Positions 44,228 through 52,815 of a DNA stretch of 64,000 nt are shown here, one piece after another (the first letter of the stretch is position 1; each line of letters begins with the position of its first letter). Origin of the DNA: Mariniphaga sp964559175 (GTDB taxonomy: Bacteria > Bacteroidota > Bacteroidia > Bacteroidales > Prolixibacteraceae); contig CAZLGT010000009.1 in assembly GCA_964559175.1 (NCBI GenBank), positions 1 to 64,000 of the forward strand, given 5' to 3'. The notes below the pieces were generated by a model. That model searched no databases. It was not told the origin of the DNA and worked only from the letters and a program-made list of their open reading frames with translations. Made by a program: the position numbers and the translations under genes.

Positions 44228-45403
44228 AGTGATAACTGTAATTTCACCGGGCATATCCAACCGCCAGGGCATGCCAACGGTTCCCAAACCGGTATTCACA
44301 TAAAGCTGTGAGTTGCCTTCACGATAGAGACCTCCCCAGGTTTTCCGTGTAAGTTTTGCCAGGCTGAATGGAATTCCGGCCAGTTTAATACCCCACTGCA
44401 AACCGTGAGTATGTCCGGCAAGAGTTAATTCAATATTTCTTTTACCGGCTACCTGACTTTCCCAGTGGGCCGGATCGTGTGTCATTAGAATGGTGAATGC
44501 ATCGTCAGGTATGCCCTCGATAGCAGCATCCAAATCGGCATATTGCGGGAAAGGCGGATGTCCCCAGTTTTCTACTCCGGCCAGAAATATGGAATCATTC
44601 CCTTTAATTATGCAGGTATTTCCATTTCTGAGCAGCTGAAACCCGGATTTTCTGAATGCTTTCAGTATGTCATCGAAATTGGTTTGTTTTTTTTCGGTAT
44701 TTTCCCAGTTGGTATAATCGCCGTAGTCGTGGTTTCCCAGTATGGCAAAGCTTTCATGATTGCTTGTCATTAAACTTAGCTTCGATTCCAGCCCCTCTAA
44801 CTCCACGGCAAAATTATTCACCAAATCGCCTGTAAAAAGCAGAATATCCGGCCGGGTTTCATCTATTATTTTTTTGGTTTTGGCAATCAGTTTTTCAGGT
44901 TGAATCAGACCACCGAAATGTGTATCTGAGATTTGTACCATACGGAATCCGTCGAAATCAGCCGGAAGGTTCCGATACTGCAATTCCTTCCTTGTTGTTT
45001 TGATCTGCCTGCTTCCCCATAGTGTTCCGAAAATCAATCCGCCAGCAAATCCAACCGATAGAATCAGGCCACACAGAGGCAAAAGGGGAGGTTTATTTTT
45101 TGCTGAGATAATATGCAACAGGTAGGAGACTGCCGAGGGTATATTGAAAATGAATAGGGTAAGAAGAAATATATTGAAATAGAAGTACAACGGATAATTG
45201 GATGCTTCCCGGGGTTGATTGGGATAGACGTACAGAAAAAGGAACATCAGCAAAACACCGGCATGCAAAATTTGGAAGACAGGGCGGAAAATACGAAAAA
45301 ACCGTTTTGATGCAATGGTTTTCAGGTTCATCAGAGAACCCAAAGCTACCAAAATGAAAGTGGCAAAGAAAAGAAATAGAAACAGTATCTGGAATGAGCG
45401 CAT
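44204..45403 (-). CDS. Membrane-anchored metallophosphoesterase
   Basis: A 399-residue protein with four or five N-terminal helices (~1-125) followed by a calcineurin-like phosphoesterase domain. Metal ligands: FRMVQISDTHFGG (D-x-H), ILLFTGDLVNN (GD), FAILGNHDYGDY (GNHD), and the C-terminal MTHDPAHW and LTLAGHTHGLQWG. This is the YkuE/UDP-2,3-diacylglucosamine-hydrolase-like group of membrane-associated phosphoesterases, for which lipid or phosphonate substrates have been suggested. The gene overlaps the protease/propeller gene by 24 bases at its 3' end. Confidence 0.92.
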   Translation of the reverse strand: MRSFQILFLFLFFATFILVALGSLMNLKTIASKRFFRIFRPVFQILHAGVLLMFLFLYVYPNQPREASNYPLYFYFNIFLLTLFIFNIPSAVSYLLHIISAKNKPPLLPLCGLILSVGFAGGLIFGTLWGSRQIKTTRKELQYRNLPADFDGFRMVQISDTHFGGLIQPEKLIAKTKKIIDETRPDILLFTGDLVNNFAVELEGLESKLSLMTSNHESFAILGNHDYGDYTNWENTEKKQTNFDDILKAFRKSGFQLLRNGNTCIIKGNDSIFLAGVENWGHPPFPQYADLDAAIEGIPDDAFTILMTHDPAHWESQVAGKRNIELTLAGHTHGLQWGIKLAGIPFSLAKLTRKTWGGLYREGNSQLYVNTGLGTVGMPWRLDMPGEITVITLKRSEID

Positions 45404-45773
45404 AACCTTAAATTTTCGGTTTGTAAACTATTTGAATCATAAAACAAAACGGAGTTTTTGCCATATAATATTTTCTTTATCAATTATTTACTTAGGAATA
45501 CAGGCAGATTTAACGGAACGACAATTTAATATTTCAAAAGTTACGGACAAAGGTACAGAAAGAGAAGAAAGAAAAAACATTTGTCCATCGAAAGAATTCC
45601 TCGTAGTAATATTCGACAGGGGAACTTTAACAGAAACCATCTTTGCAAACCCGGAATATCAGAATAAAAAGACCGAATGCACAGTAGCTATTCTTTCATC
45701 AAAAAAGATTGATGATTTTACAAAAGTAAATTGTGAATTGAAAGCAGTCATTCATTTACATATTACAAAATAA
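45315..45773 (+). CDS. Uncertain small hypothetical protein
   Basis: A 152-codon frame whose first ~90 bases lie antisense to the start of the phosphoesterase gene, so the true start, if any, is further in. The second half (EFLVVIFDRGTLTETIFAN, CTVAILSSKKIDDFTKVNCE) reads like a folded strand-helix protein, and the region is AT-rich. No promoter or family is recognised. It may be a remnant. Confidence 0.2.
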   Translation: MVFRFIREPKATKMKVAKKRNRNSIWNERITLNFRFVNYLNHKTKRSFCHIIFSLSIIYLGIQADLTERQFNISKVTDKGTEREERKNICPSKEFLVVIFDRGTLTETIFANPEYQNKKTECTVAILSSKKIDDFTKVNCELKAVIHLHITK

Positions 45774-46137
45774 CACAACCGTAGTTTTTGGGAAGAAACC
45801 AAAACAGAAAATAAACCAGGGCAGGAGAGAAGCCTGTGGAATACAAAGTGAAATAATGTCAGGTCATGCTAATTAGTATATTTTTTATATATAGTTCACT
45901 CATTCAGACTTTTTGAATAATAAATTTGATGTAATTTACAGAAAAATACAAATTTGATTACCTGGCTTACAGTAAACAATGCATATTTAATTTTAAATAA
46001 TTGTTAATCAGTATATTAATGTATAAAATTTAAAGTAGATTATAACTGTGTTTTCAGAAAGAATAGAATTTTACGACTAAAAACAGAATGCTGATGAAGC
46101 AGAGATTTACAAAAAGCCTAAAAAAAAGTGTCAGTAT
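45774..46137. other. AT-rich gap without a recognisable gene
   Basis: Very AT-rich; no convincing reading frame, RNA or repeat was found. The promoter of the XRE regulator starts at its right edge. Confidence 0.4.
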
Positions 46138-46172
46138 TTTGGAGATTATCTTGTAAAGCATTACATTTGTAA
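46138..46172 (+). promoter_or_regulatory. Promoter and possible self-operator of the XRE gene
   Basis: TTTG (46138-46141), 20 bases, then TACATTTG (46162-46169) matches the Bacteroidota consensus. The -7 box sits inside a dyad TTACA-TT-TGTAA (46161-46172). TACATTTGTA also occurs at 46621-46630 and within 46652-46663 after the gene, so the regulator may bind it. Transcription would start ~25 bases before the ATG. Confidence 0.5.
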
Positions 46173-46197
46173 AATTCATTGTGTTTACTCAGGTAAA

Positions 46198-46575
46198 ATG
46201 AAAGAGCGCATACAAAAATTCATCGATTACAAAAGTATATCACCAGGTGAACTGGCCGACATGCTTGGCGTACAGCGCTCCAATATATCGCATATCCTGA
46301 ATGGCCGCAACAAACCTGGTGCGGTTTTTATCGAGAAATTTCTTCTCGCTTTTCCCAGAGTTAATGCCCGTTGGCTATTTACCGGGGAGGGGCCAATGGT
46401 TATGGGTGAAACTAAATCTTCCATGGGAGTTGATGAATTGAAAAGCGAACCTGAAATTCCTTATATCACAAAGGTTTCAACTTCAAAGACGGATACCGGG
46501 AAGCAAGGGAGAACTCTTGAAAAAGTCATTCTGCTCTATTCCGACGGCTCTTTTGTTTCTTATGATCCAGTATAA
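46198..46575 (+). CDS. XRE-family helix-turn-helix regulator
   Basis: A 125-residue DNA-binding protein. Residues ~3-60 are a phage-repressor-type HTH: FIDYKSISPGELADMLGVQR then SNISHILNGRNKPGAVFIEK, followed by NARWLFTGEGPMV, a phrase common in Bacteroidota XRE proteins. The C-terminal half is charged and probably disordered, ending with a short strand (VILLYSDGSFVSYDP). No toxin partner is adjacent. Surrounding DNA is AT-rich with dyads that could be its operators. Confidence 0.88.
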   Translation: MKERIQKFIDYKSISPGELADMLGVQRSNISHILNGRNKPGAVFIEKFLLAFPRVNARWLFTGEGPMVMGETKSSMGVDELKSEPEIPYITKVSTSKTDTGKQGRTLEKVILLYSDGSFVSYDPV

Positions 46576-46595
46576 TACTATGAAGAAATCAAAAT

Positions 46596-46663
46596 ATGTT
46601 GTACAACATAAAAATAGTTTTACATTTGTACTTCGAGTTACGTTTTTAATTTTACATTTGTAA
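46596..46663 (+). promoter_or_regulatory. Palindrome and two TACATTTGTA boxes after the XRE gene
   Basis: A perfect 16-base palindrome TATGTTGTACAACATA (46595-46610) overlaps the position expected for the -33 element of a TACATTTG box at 46621-46628. A second box, TTACATTTGTAA, lies at 46652-46663. Together they look like one or two regulated promoters facing right, towards the terminator at 46756. Confidence 0.4.
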
Positions 46664-46666
46664 TAG

Positions 46667-46795
46667 TTTAAATTAGAAAGGATGATAATTTAATTATAAA
46701 TTTACCTGATTTACAAGCCCGGAATTAAAGCCATCAAAAATTACAAAGGCAAAAGAAGGAACCGTCACTAAGATGTTTGGCGGTTCTTGTTTTTA
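46667..46795 (+). ncRNA. Candidate small RNA between XRE gene and pyrK
   Basis: No open frame of useful size exists between the TACATTTG box at 46653-46660 and an intrinsic terminator at 46756-46794 (GAACCG/CGGTTC stem, then T run). A transcript of ~130 bases would result. pyrK has its own TATATTTG box at 46868, so this terminator is not needed for pyrK. There is no similarity to a known RNA family that I can recognise. Confidence 0.25.
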
Positions 46796-46867
46796 TATAT
46801 ACCCGCTTATCTGTATGGCAACCTTGCATCTTACTTTCAGGATGTATATCGTACCGCAAATAATAAT

Positions 46868-46875
46868 TATATTTG
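46868..46875 (+). promoter_or_regulatory. Promoter -7 box of pyrK-pyrD
   Basis: TATATTTG matches the consensus exactly and places the transcription start about 12 bases before ATG 46894. This also argues against the TTG at 46873, which lies inside the box. Confidence 0.55.
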
Positions 46876-46893
46876 CGCGTAAATCAGTTAAGC

Positions 46894-47676
46894 ATGGGTA
46901 AAAAATCAGTCGCCACATTTGTTGTTACCGAAAATATACCTTTAAATCCAACCAATTACCTCATTCGGTTAAAGTCACCTCATCCCCTGCCGGTTATTAA
47001 ACCCGGACAGTTTGTGAATGTGGAAATTAAGAACACCAGTGAAATTTTTCTGCGCCGGCCTTTTTCTGTATTCGAGGTTGATTATGCACAAAATGTTCTT
47101 TCCATTATCGTCAAAATATTGGGAAGGGGCTCAAAAATACTTACTGAGGCAAAGTCAGGCGACCCGATCAGCCTGGTTTATCCGCTCGGAAAGCATTTCA
47201 CATATCCTGAAAAAGGAGAAAAAATACTTGCTGTTGGCGGTGGCAGCGGACTGGCGCCGATGCTTTTTCTGGCCCGGGAGTCGGGTTTGCCTGCCCAAAA
47301 TGTTGATATTGTTATCGGTGCCCGCAGTGCGGTCGATCATGTCGATACCAGTGCATACAGTTCTTTTGGCAATATACACCTTACCACCGAAGATGGTTCC
47401 CTGGGTACCAAAGGATTTGTAACCGATCATCCCCTGCTAAGAGATAATCTTGAAAATTACAGCAGAATATACGCCTGCGGACCTGACGGTATGATGAGAG
47501 CAGTTGCCGGCAGAGCCAAAGCAGCCGGTGTTTTTTGTGAAGTATCGCTCGAAAATTTAATGGCCTGCGGATTTGGGGTTTGTCTGTGCTGCATCGAACC
47601 TACGGTAAAAGGAAACCTGTGCGTATGCACCGAAGGTCCGGTTTTTAATATAAATGATTTGAAATGGCAGATTTAG
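46894..47676 (+). CDS. pyrK: Dihydroorotate dehydrogenase electron-transfer subunit
   Basis: A 260-residue FAD/[2Fe-2S] protein that passes electrons from dihydroorotate dehydrogenase B to NAD+. The FAD domain has the FLRRPFSVFEVD motif (RxYS type), the NAD domain has ILAVGGGSGLAPML, and the C-terminal cluster motif CGFGVCLCCIEP with the later CVC gives the iron-sulphur cysteines. It overlaps pyrD by 13 bases, so the two subunits are translated together. ATG 46894 was chosen because the upstream TTG falls in the promoter. Confidence 0.96.
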   Translation: MGKKSVATFVVTENIPLNPTNYLIRLKSPHPLPVIKPGQFVNVEIKNTSEIFLRRPFSVFEVDYAQNVLSIIVKILGRGSKILTEAKSGDPISLVYPLGKHFTYPEKGEKILAVGGGSGLAPMLFLARESGLPAQNVDIVIGARSAVDHVDTSAYSSFGNIHLTTEDGSLGTKGFVTDHPLLRDNLENYSRIYACGPDGMMRAVAGRAKAAGVFCEVSLENLMACGFGVCLCCIEPTVKGNLCVCTEGPVFNINDLKWQI

Positions 47677-48575
47677 GAGTAAAAATTCATCAGTTATCAT
47701 TGAAAAATCCGGTGATGCTGGCTTCTGGCACCTGCGGATTTGCAGAGGAAATCAACGATTTTTACGACGTTTCTCAACTGGGTGGCATTGTTCTTAAGGG
47801 CACAACACCACATAACCGCGACGGAAACCTGTATCCGCGTATGGCAGAAACTCCGTCGGGAATGCTGAATGCTGTCGGCCTCCAAAACAAGGGGATCGAT
47901 TATTTTATTGAAAATATATATCCCCGCATCAGAGATTACGGCACTCCGCTCATTGTAAACGTGAACGGCTCTACAGTGGAGGAGTACATTGAGGTGACGG
48001 AAAAGGTCAATGAACTGGATAAAATTCCAGCCATTGAGCTGAATATCAGTTGCCCGAATGTGAAAGAGGGAGGCATGGCTTTCGGAATCACCTGCCCGGG
48101 AGCTGTTTCGGTAACCCGCGAGGTACGAAGGGTGTATAATAAAACACTCATCGTGAAGCTTTCGCCCAATGTTACAGATATATCTGAGATTGCCAGAGCC
48201 GTGGAAGGAGAGGGAGCCGACAGTGTTTCGCTCGTGAATACATTTCTGGGAATGGCCATCGATTCCGAAAGCCGTAAACCATTGCTGTCAACTGTCACCG
48301 GCGGATTGTCAGGTCCGGCCATTAAACCCATTGCACTGCGTATGGTATGGCAGGTTTCACGGGCCGTTAAAATTCCGGTAATAGGTATGGGTGGGATTAT
48401 GAACGCGGCCGATGCTGTTGAATTTCTGCTGGCCGGTGCTTCAGCCATTCAGGTGGGGACTGCCTTGTTTAAAAACCCGTTTATTCCGTTGCAGATTATT
48501 GGTGGACTGGAAGAGTATATGGAAAGGCATAAACTGAGTACTGTATCGGATTTAATTGGTGGTTTACAAATGTAA
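47664..48575 (+). CDS. pyrD: Dihydroorotate dehydrogenase B catalytic subunit
   Basis: A 303-residue FMN enzyme of class 1B oxidising dihydroorotate to orotate. The start has LSLKNPVMLASGTCGFAEE, the active-site loop with the catalytic cysteine is ELNISCPNVKEGG, and FMN-phosphate contacts are in VIGMGGIMNAADAVEFLLAG and IQVGTALFKNP. Class 1B enzymes work with PyrK, which precedes it with a 13-base overlap. Pyrimidine genes pyrB/pyrI and pyrG are elsewhere in the window, so the pathway is split over several operons. Confidence 0.97.
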   Translation: MADLGVKIHQLSLKNPVMLASGTCGFAEEINDFYDVSQLGGIVLKGTTPHNRDGNLYPRMAETPSGMLNAVGLQNKGIDYFIENIYPRIRDYGTPLIVNVNGSTVEEYIEVTEKVNELDKIPAIELNISCPNVKEGGMAFGITCPGAVSVTREVRRVYNKTLIVKLSPNVTDISEIARAVEGEGADSVSLVNTFLGMAIDSESRKPLLSTVTGGLSGPAIKPIALRMVWQVSRAVKIPVIGMGGIMNAADAVEFLLAGASAIQVGTALFKNPFIPLQIIGGLEEYMERHKLSTVSDLIGGLQM

Positions 48576-48791
48576 ACAATGGTCTTTTTGTAATTTTAAT
48601 GTATGATCTCTTTCCCGCTAAAGAAGTACTTCCCGTTTTTCTTTTTTTCAACCAATTCTTTTATTAAATTACCTGTCTGAAATGTGAAGCGAATTTTAAG
48701 GAAAGGTTAACAAGAATTGCAATGTGAACATTTCAATTTTTACCGTGTTTAATAAAGTGAATATAGCAAAAAAGACTAAAAACATTGAAAT

Positions 48792-50129
48792 ATGTCAAAA
48801 TTTAACATCGTAATGCCCAAGTTGGGTGAAAGCATCCAGGAAGGCACTATAACCAAATGGTTTGTGAAAGAAGGAGATACCATCGAAGAAGACGATATGC
48901 TCTTTGAAGTTGCAACCGATAAAGTGGATTCGGAGATTCCTTCCCCGGTAGATGGCGTGATAGAAAAAATTCTGCATGCTGAGGATAGTCTGGTTCCTGT
49001 GGGGGAAGTGGTTGCTGTTGTTAATACCACCGGTGATGAAGAGGAAGATGCCGGTGCACCCGATGAAACACAGGAAGAGGATACTTCTGAAACCACATCG
49101 GAAAAGCAGGATGATTCTGTTAAAGAGAGCAAGGGGGATTTGAAAAAAGACGAAGGGAAAACTCCTTCCCGGGAAATGTCGAATCGTTTTTATTCCCCGC
49201 TGGTGAGAACCATTGCCAAAGAAGAAAACATTTCTGCCGAAGATCTGGAATCCATTGAGGGAACAGGGGCCAACGGCAGGGTACAGAAGAAAGATATTCT
49301 GGAATACATCGAAAACAGGAAGAAACCGTCAGCCTCAGAGCAAAAACCTGCCGCCGAAGCTTCTGCGGGAGCCTCAACAACCTTTGAAAGAAAAGCTGCC
49401 CCGCCGGTTACTGCCGGTGAAGGCGACAAGGTAGTTGAAATGGACAGGGTACGGAAACTGATTGCTGACCATATGGTAATGTCGAAACAGGTTTCACCTC
49501 ATGTAACTTCGGTGGTAGAGGCCGATGTAACCGATTTGGTGTTCTGGCGCGAAAAAAACAAAAAAGCTTTCCAGGAAAAACACGGAGAGAAAATTACATT
49601 CATGCCTTTCTTTATTGAAGCTACGGCAGCGGCGCTGGCTGAGTTCCCGTTGGTCAATTCGTCGGTGGACGGCGATAAAATCATTCTTCGTAACAACATT
49701 AATATTGGTATTGCAGTGGCAAAACCCGACGGAAACCTGATTGTTCCGGTGGTGAAAAATGCCGAGCAGAAAAACCTGGTAGGTTTGACCAAAGAACTGA
49801 ACAGGTTGGCCGATACGGCAAGGAACAACAAGCTTACCGCTGATGAAATTCAGGGGGGAACGTTTACCATCACCAATTTTGGGTCGTTCCGTAACATCAT
49901 TGGCACACCTATTATTAACCAGCCGCAGGTGGGTATTCTGGCTACCGGAAGCATCGAGAAAGTTCCGGCTGTCATTGAAACACCTACTGGCGATGCCATT
50001 GCCATCAGGCATAAAATGTTCCTGTCGCTTTCTTACGACCACAGGGTGGTAGATGGCGCACTGGGTGGGGCATTCCTGAGAAAGATTGCCGATTTACTCG
50101 AACAGTTTGATACGAACCGCTCAATTTGA
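48792..50129 (+). CDS. 2-oxoacid dehydrogenase E2 (dihydrolipoamide acyltransferase)
   Basis: A 445-residue E2. An N-terminal lipoyl domain (~2-78) carries the lipoylated lysine in EVATDKVDSEIP (K44); an acidic linker follows; a peripheral-subunit-binding domain at ~130-172 (SPLVRTIAKEENISAEDLES, GTGANGRVQKKDI); and a catalytic domain from ~215 ends with the SYDHRVVDGALGG histidine motif. It transfers an acyl group from E1 to CoA. E1 follows 7 bases later. E3 is not in the window. The acid used (branched-chain, pyruvate or other) is uncertain; the DKVDSE form occurs in branched-chain-like complexes. Confidence 0.94.
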   Translation: MSKFNIVMPKLGESIQEGTITKWFVKEGDTIEEDDMLFEVATDKVDSEIPSPVDGVIEKILHAEDSLVPVGEVVAVVNTTGDEEEDAGAPDETQEEDTSETTSEKQDDSVKESKGDLKKDEGKTPSREMSNRFYSPLVRTIAKEENISAEDLESIEGTGANGRVQKKDILEYIENRKKPSASEQKPAAEASAGASTTFERKAAPPVTAGEGDKVVEMDRVRKLIADHMVMSKQVSPHVTSVVEADVTDLVFWREKNKKAFQEKHGEKITFMPFFIEATAAALAEFPLVNSSVDGDKIILRNNINIGIAVAKPDGNLIVPVVKNAEQKNLVGLTKELNRLADTARNNKLTADEIQGGTFTITNFGSFRNIIGTPIINQPQVGILATGSIEKVPAVIETPTGDAIAIRHKMFLSLSYDHRVVDGALGGAFLRKIADLLEQFDTNRSI

Positions 50130-50136
50130 AATAGAA

Positions 50137-52185
50137 ATGAAAGATTTAAAAGTACCAAAAATTCATACAATTAAGAAAACCGATAAGGAAACGCTCGAAA
50201 AATGGTACAGGCTTATGACCATTGGCCGTGCCATCGACGAAAAAGCTCCGAATTATTTGAAACAGGCCATCGGATGGTCTTATCATGCCCCCTACGCCGG
50301 ACACGATGGAATTCAGCTGGCTTTGGGACAGGTTTTCAAGCCGAAAAAAGACCACATGTTTCTGTATTACCGCGATATGCTTTCTGCCTTGTCGGCGGGG
50401 TTAACCACCGAAGAAGTTATTTTAAACGGTATTTCCAAAGCAACCGACCCGTCAAGTGGCGGAAGGCACATGTCGAACCATTTTGCCAAACCGGAACTGA
50501 ATATCCACAATATGTCGTCGCTTACCGGTAACCATACACTGCATGCGGTAGGGGTTGCACGGGCAATAAAATTCTACGGTGAAGATGCAGTGGCTTTCAG
50601 TAGCCAGGGTGAGTCGTCGGTGAGTGAAGGATTTGTTTATGAGGCATTTAACGGTGCCGACAAAGAAGAACTGCCTGTGGTGTTTGTGATTCAGGATAAC
50701 GGTTATGGTATTTCTGTTCCAAAAAAAGACCAGACGGCACAACGTAAGGTGGCCAACAATTTTTCAGGGTTTAAAAACCTGCGCATCATCCATTGCAACG
50801 GAAAAGATGTATTCGACTCGATGAATGCTATGGCCGAAGCCAAACGGTATGCTCTTGAAGAAAGCAAACCGGTGATTGTTCAGGCCAACTGTGTGCGTAT
50901 GCATTCCCATTCCAATTCCGACGATCACTTGCTTTACAGAAGTGAAGCCGAACGCAATTATGTAATGGAGTATGATCCGCTGGAAAAATACAGGAGAATG
51001 TTGCTGCGGTATGAACGCTTTACTGAAGAAGAACTTCTGGCCGTTGAGGAAGAAGCCAGGCAGGAGATAAAAACAGCCCACAAAGCTGCACTGAAGGCTC
51101 CGGATCCTACACCGGAATCGATTTTTGATTTTGTTTTGCCCGAACCGTATGCTGCGGATAAGTATCCGGATGGAGTGCACAGCGAAGAGGGCGATAAGAA
51201 AAAACTGATTACTGCACTGAACGAAACACTGAAGGCTGAATTCCGCGAAAATCCAGATACATTTATGTGGGGACAGGATATGGCCAACAAAGATAAAGGA
51301 GGAATTTTCAATGTTTCCAAGGGTTTGCAAAAGGAGTTTGGTCCCAAAAGAATATTTAATGCTCCCATTGCCGAAGATTTTATAGTGGGAACGGCCAATG
51401 GCATGTCGCGATACAACGATAAAATACGGGTTGTGATTGAAGGCGCCGAATTTGCCGATTATTTCTGGCCGGCCATGGAACAGTATGTGGAATGTAGTCA
51501 TGACTACTGGCGATCGAATGGAAAATTCGCGCCCAATGTGACCATTCGCCTTGCATCGGGAGGCTATATCGGCGGCGGCCTTTACCATTCGCAAACCATC
51601 GAGGGATCTCTGGCATCCATTCCGGGGGTCCGTATTGTTTATCCGTCTTTTGCCGACGATGCTGCCGGATTGCTGCGAACTGCCATCCGCTCCGAAGGGC
51701 CAACCATGTTTATGGAACCAAAAGCCTTGTATCAAAGCCCGAAAGCTGCCACCGTAGTTCCCGACGATTTCGAGGTGCCTTTCGGTAAGGCCCGCATCCG
51801 TAAAGAGGGTACCGACCTGACCATTCTCACCTACGGAAATGCAACCCACCTGAGTCTGGAGGCTGCCAAAAAACTGGAGGATGACGGCTACCGGGTGGAG
51901 GTGGTTGATCTCCGGTCGCTTGTACCGCTTGATGAAGAAACAATCCTGGAATCGGTGAAAAAAACAAATAAGGTTTTGATAGCCCACGAAGACAAAGTAT
52001 TTGGTGGTTTCGGCGGCGAACTGAGTTCACTTATTACCGAAAAAGCATTTGAATACCTCGATGCTCCTGTTAAAAGGGTAGGCTCTACATTTACACCGGT
52101 TGGGTTTAATACCATTCTAGAAAAGGCCATTTTGCCCGACATGAAGAGGATATATGAGGCAGCCAAAGATTTAATTTTGTACTAA
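50137..52185 (+). CDS. 2-oxoacid dehydrogenase E1, alpha-beta fusion
   Basis: A 682-residue thiamine-diphosphate enzyme with alpha and beta chains in one polypeptide. The alpha part (~1-335) has GGRHMSNHFAK and the ThDP region FSSQGESSVSEGF followed by VFVIQDNGYGIS, where the usual GDG reads GES. The beta part (~365-682) has FMWGQDMANKDKGGIFNVSK, PIAEDFIVGTANGMS and the C-terminal VGSTFTPVGFNTILE. It decarboxylates a 2-oxoacid and acylates E2. ATG 50137 starts just after the E2 stop. Fusions of this kind are usual in Bacteroidota, so it is not an assembly artefact. Confidence 0.94.
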   Translation: MKDLKVPKIHTIKKTDKETLEKWYRLMTIGRAIDEKAPNYLKQAIGWSYHAPYAGHDGIQLALGQVFKPKKDHMFLYYRDMLSALSAGLTTEEVILNGISKATDPSSGGRHMSNHFAKPELNIHNMSSLTGNHTLHAVGVARAIKFYGEDAVAFSSQGESSVSEGFVYEAFNGADKEELPVVFVIQDNGYGISVPKKDQTAQRKVANNFSGFKNLRIIHCNGKDVFDSMNAMAEAKRYALEESKPVIVQANCVRMHSHSNSDDHLLYRSEAERNYVMEYDPLEKYRRMLLRYERFTEEELLAVEEEARQEIKTAHKAALKAPDPTPESIFDFVLPEPYAADKYPDGVHSEEGDKKKLITALNETLKAEFRENPDTFMWGQDMANKDKGGIFNVSKGLQKEFGPKRIFNAPIAEDFIVGTANGMSRYNDKIRVVIEGAEFADYFWPAMEQYVECSHDYWRSNGKFAPNVTIRLASGGYIGGGLYHSQTIEGSLASIPGVRIVYPSFADDAAGLLRTAIRSEGPTMFMEPKALYQSPKAATVVPDDFEVPFGKARIRKEGTDLTILTYGNATHLSLEAAKKLEDDGYRVEVVDLRSLVPLDEETILESVKKTNKVLIAHEDKVFGGFGGELSSLITEKAFEYLDAPVKRVGSTFTPVGFNTILEKAILPDMKRIYEAAKDLILY

Positions 52186-52196
52186 AAATTGAAAAA

Positions 52197-52718
52197 ATGA
52201 GCAAAAAATCATCAAAAACAACGGCTATTATTTACAGTTTTCATACACAGAAATCGAAAAAAGTAGCGGAGAAAATCATCGATGCATGGGGAAAATCGAA
52301 TATTGAAGCGGTTAATGCAGAGGAGATTGGAAAAGAAATATTTGAAAAGTATGATAATTTTATTTTGAGTGCTCCCACCTGGTTCGACGGGGAGTTGCCC
52401 AACTACTGGGACGAGTTTGTGCCCGACCTGGAGGAAATGGATTTGAAGGCAAAGAAGTTTGCCATTTTCGGACTGGGCGACCAGAAGGGCTACCCCGAAA
52501 ACTTTTGCGATGCCATAGGCATTCTGGCGGAAATTATTGAGGACTGTGGCGGTAACATCGTTGGCCGTACTCCGCTTGAGGGATATACCTTTGAATCGTC
52601 AAGAGCACAGCGGGGCGACGAATTTGTGGGATTGCCGCTGGATCAGGAAAACCGGGCCCGTATGACTTCCAACAGGGTAAAAAAGTGGGTGGAGCAGCTG
52701 AAAGAAGAGTTTAAATAA
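52197..52718 (+). CDS. Flavodoxin
   Basis: A 173-residue long-chain flavodoxin-like protein. The isoalloxazine loops are present: SAPTWFDGELPNYWDEF with the stacking tryptophan, and FGLGDQKGYPENFCDAIG; the C-terminal LPLDQENRARMTSNRVKKWV is typical. The phosphate loop near residue 16, normally T/S-x-T-G-N-T, reads SFHTQKS, an unusual change. The gene follows E1 by 11 bases; an electron role linked to 2-oxoacid metabolism is possible but not shown. Confidence 0.9.
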   Translation: MSKKSSKTTAIIYSFHTQKSKKVAEKIIDAWGKSNIEAVNAEEIGKEIFEKYDNFILSAPTWFDGELPNYWDEFVPDLEEMDLKAKKFAIFGLGDQKGYPENFCDAIGILAEIIEDCGGNIVGRTPLEGYTFESSRAQRGDEFVGLPLDQENRARMTSNRVKKWVEQLKEEFK

Positions 52719-52815
52719 GCCGGCGGAAGATTCGGCCGGCAGATGGGTAAAAGCTGTTTGCATCAGGCAGGCAGCTTTTTCGTGTTAAAAAGTATTTGTT
52801 TCTTTGCCTGTAACT

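Noticed and set aside
50137..52185. E1 alpha-beta fusion as an assembly error
   Set aside because: The frame is continuous with a normal linker, and such fusions are common in Bacteroidota.
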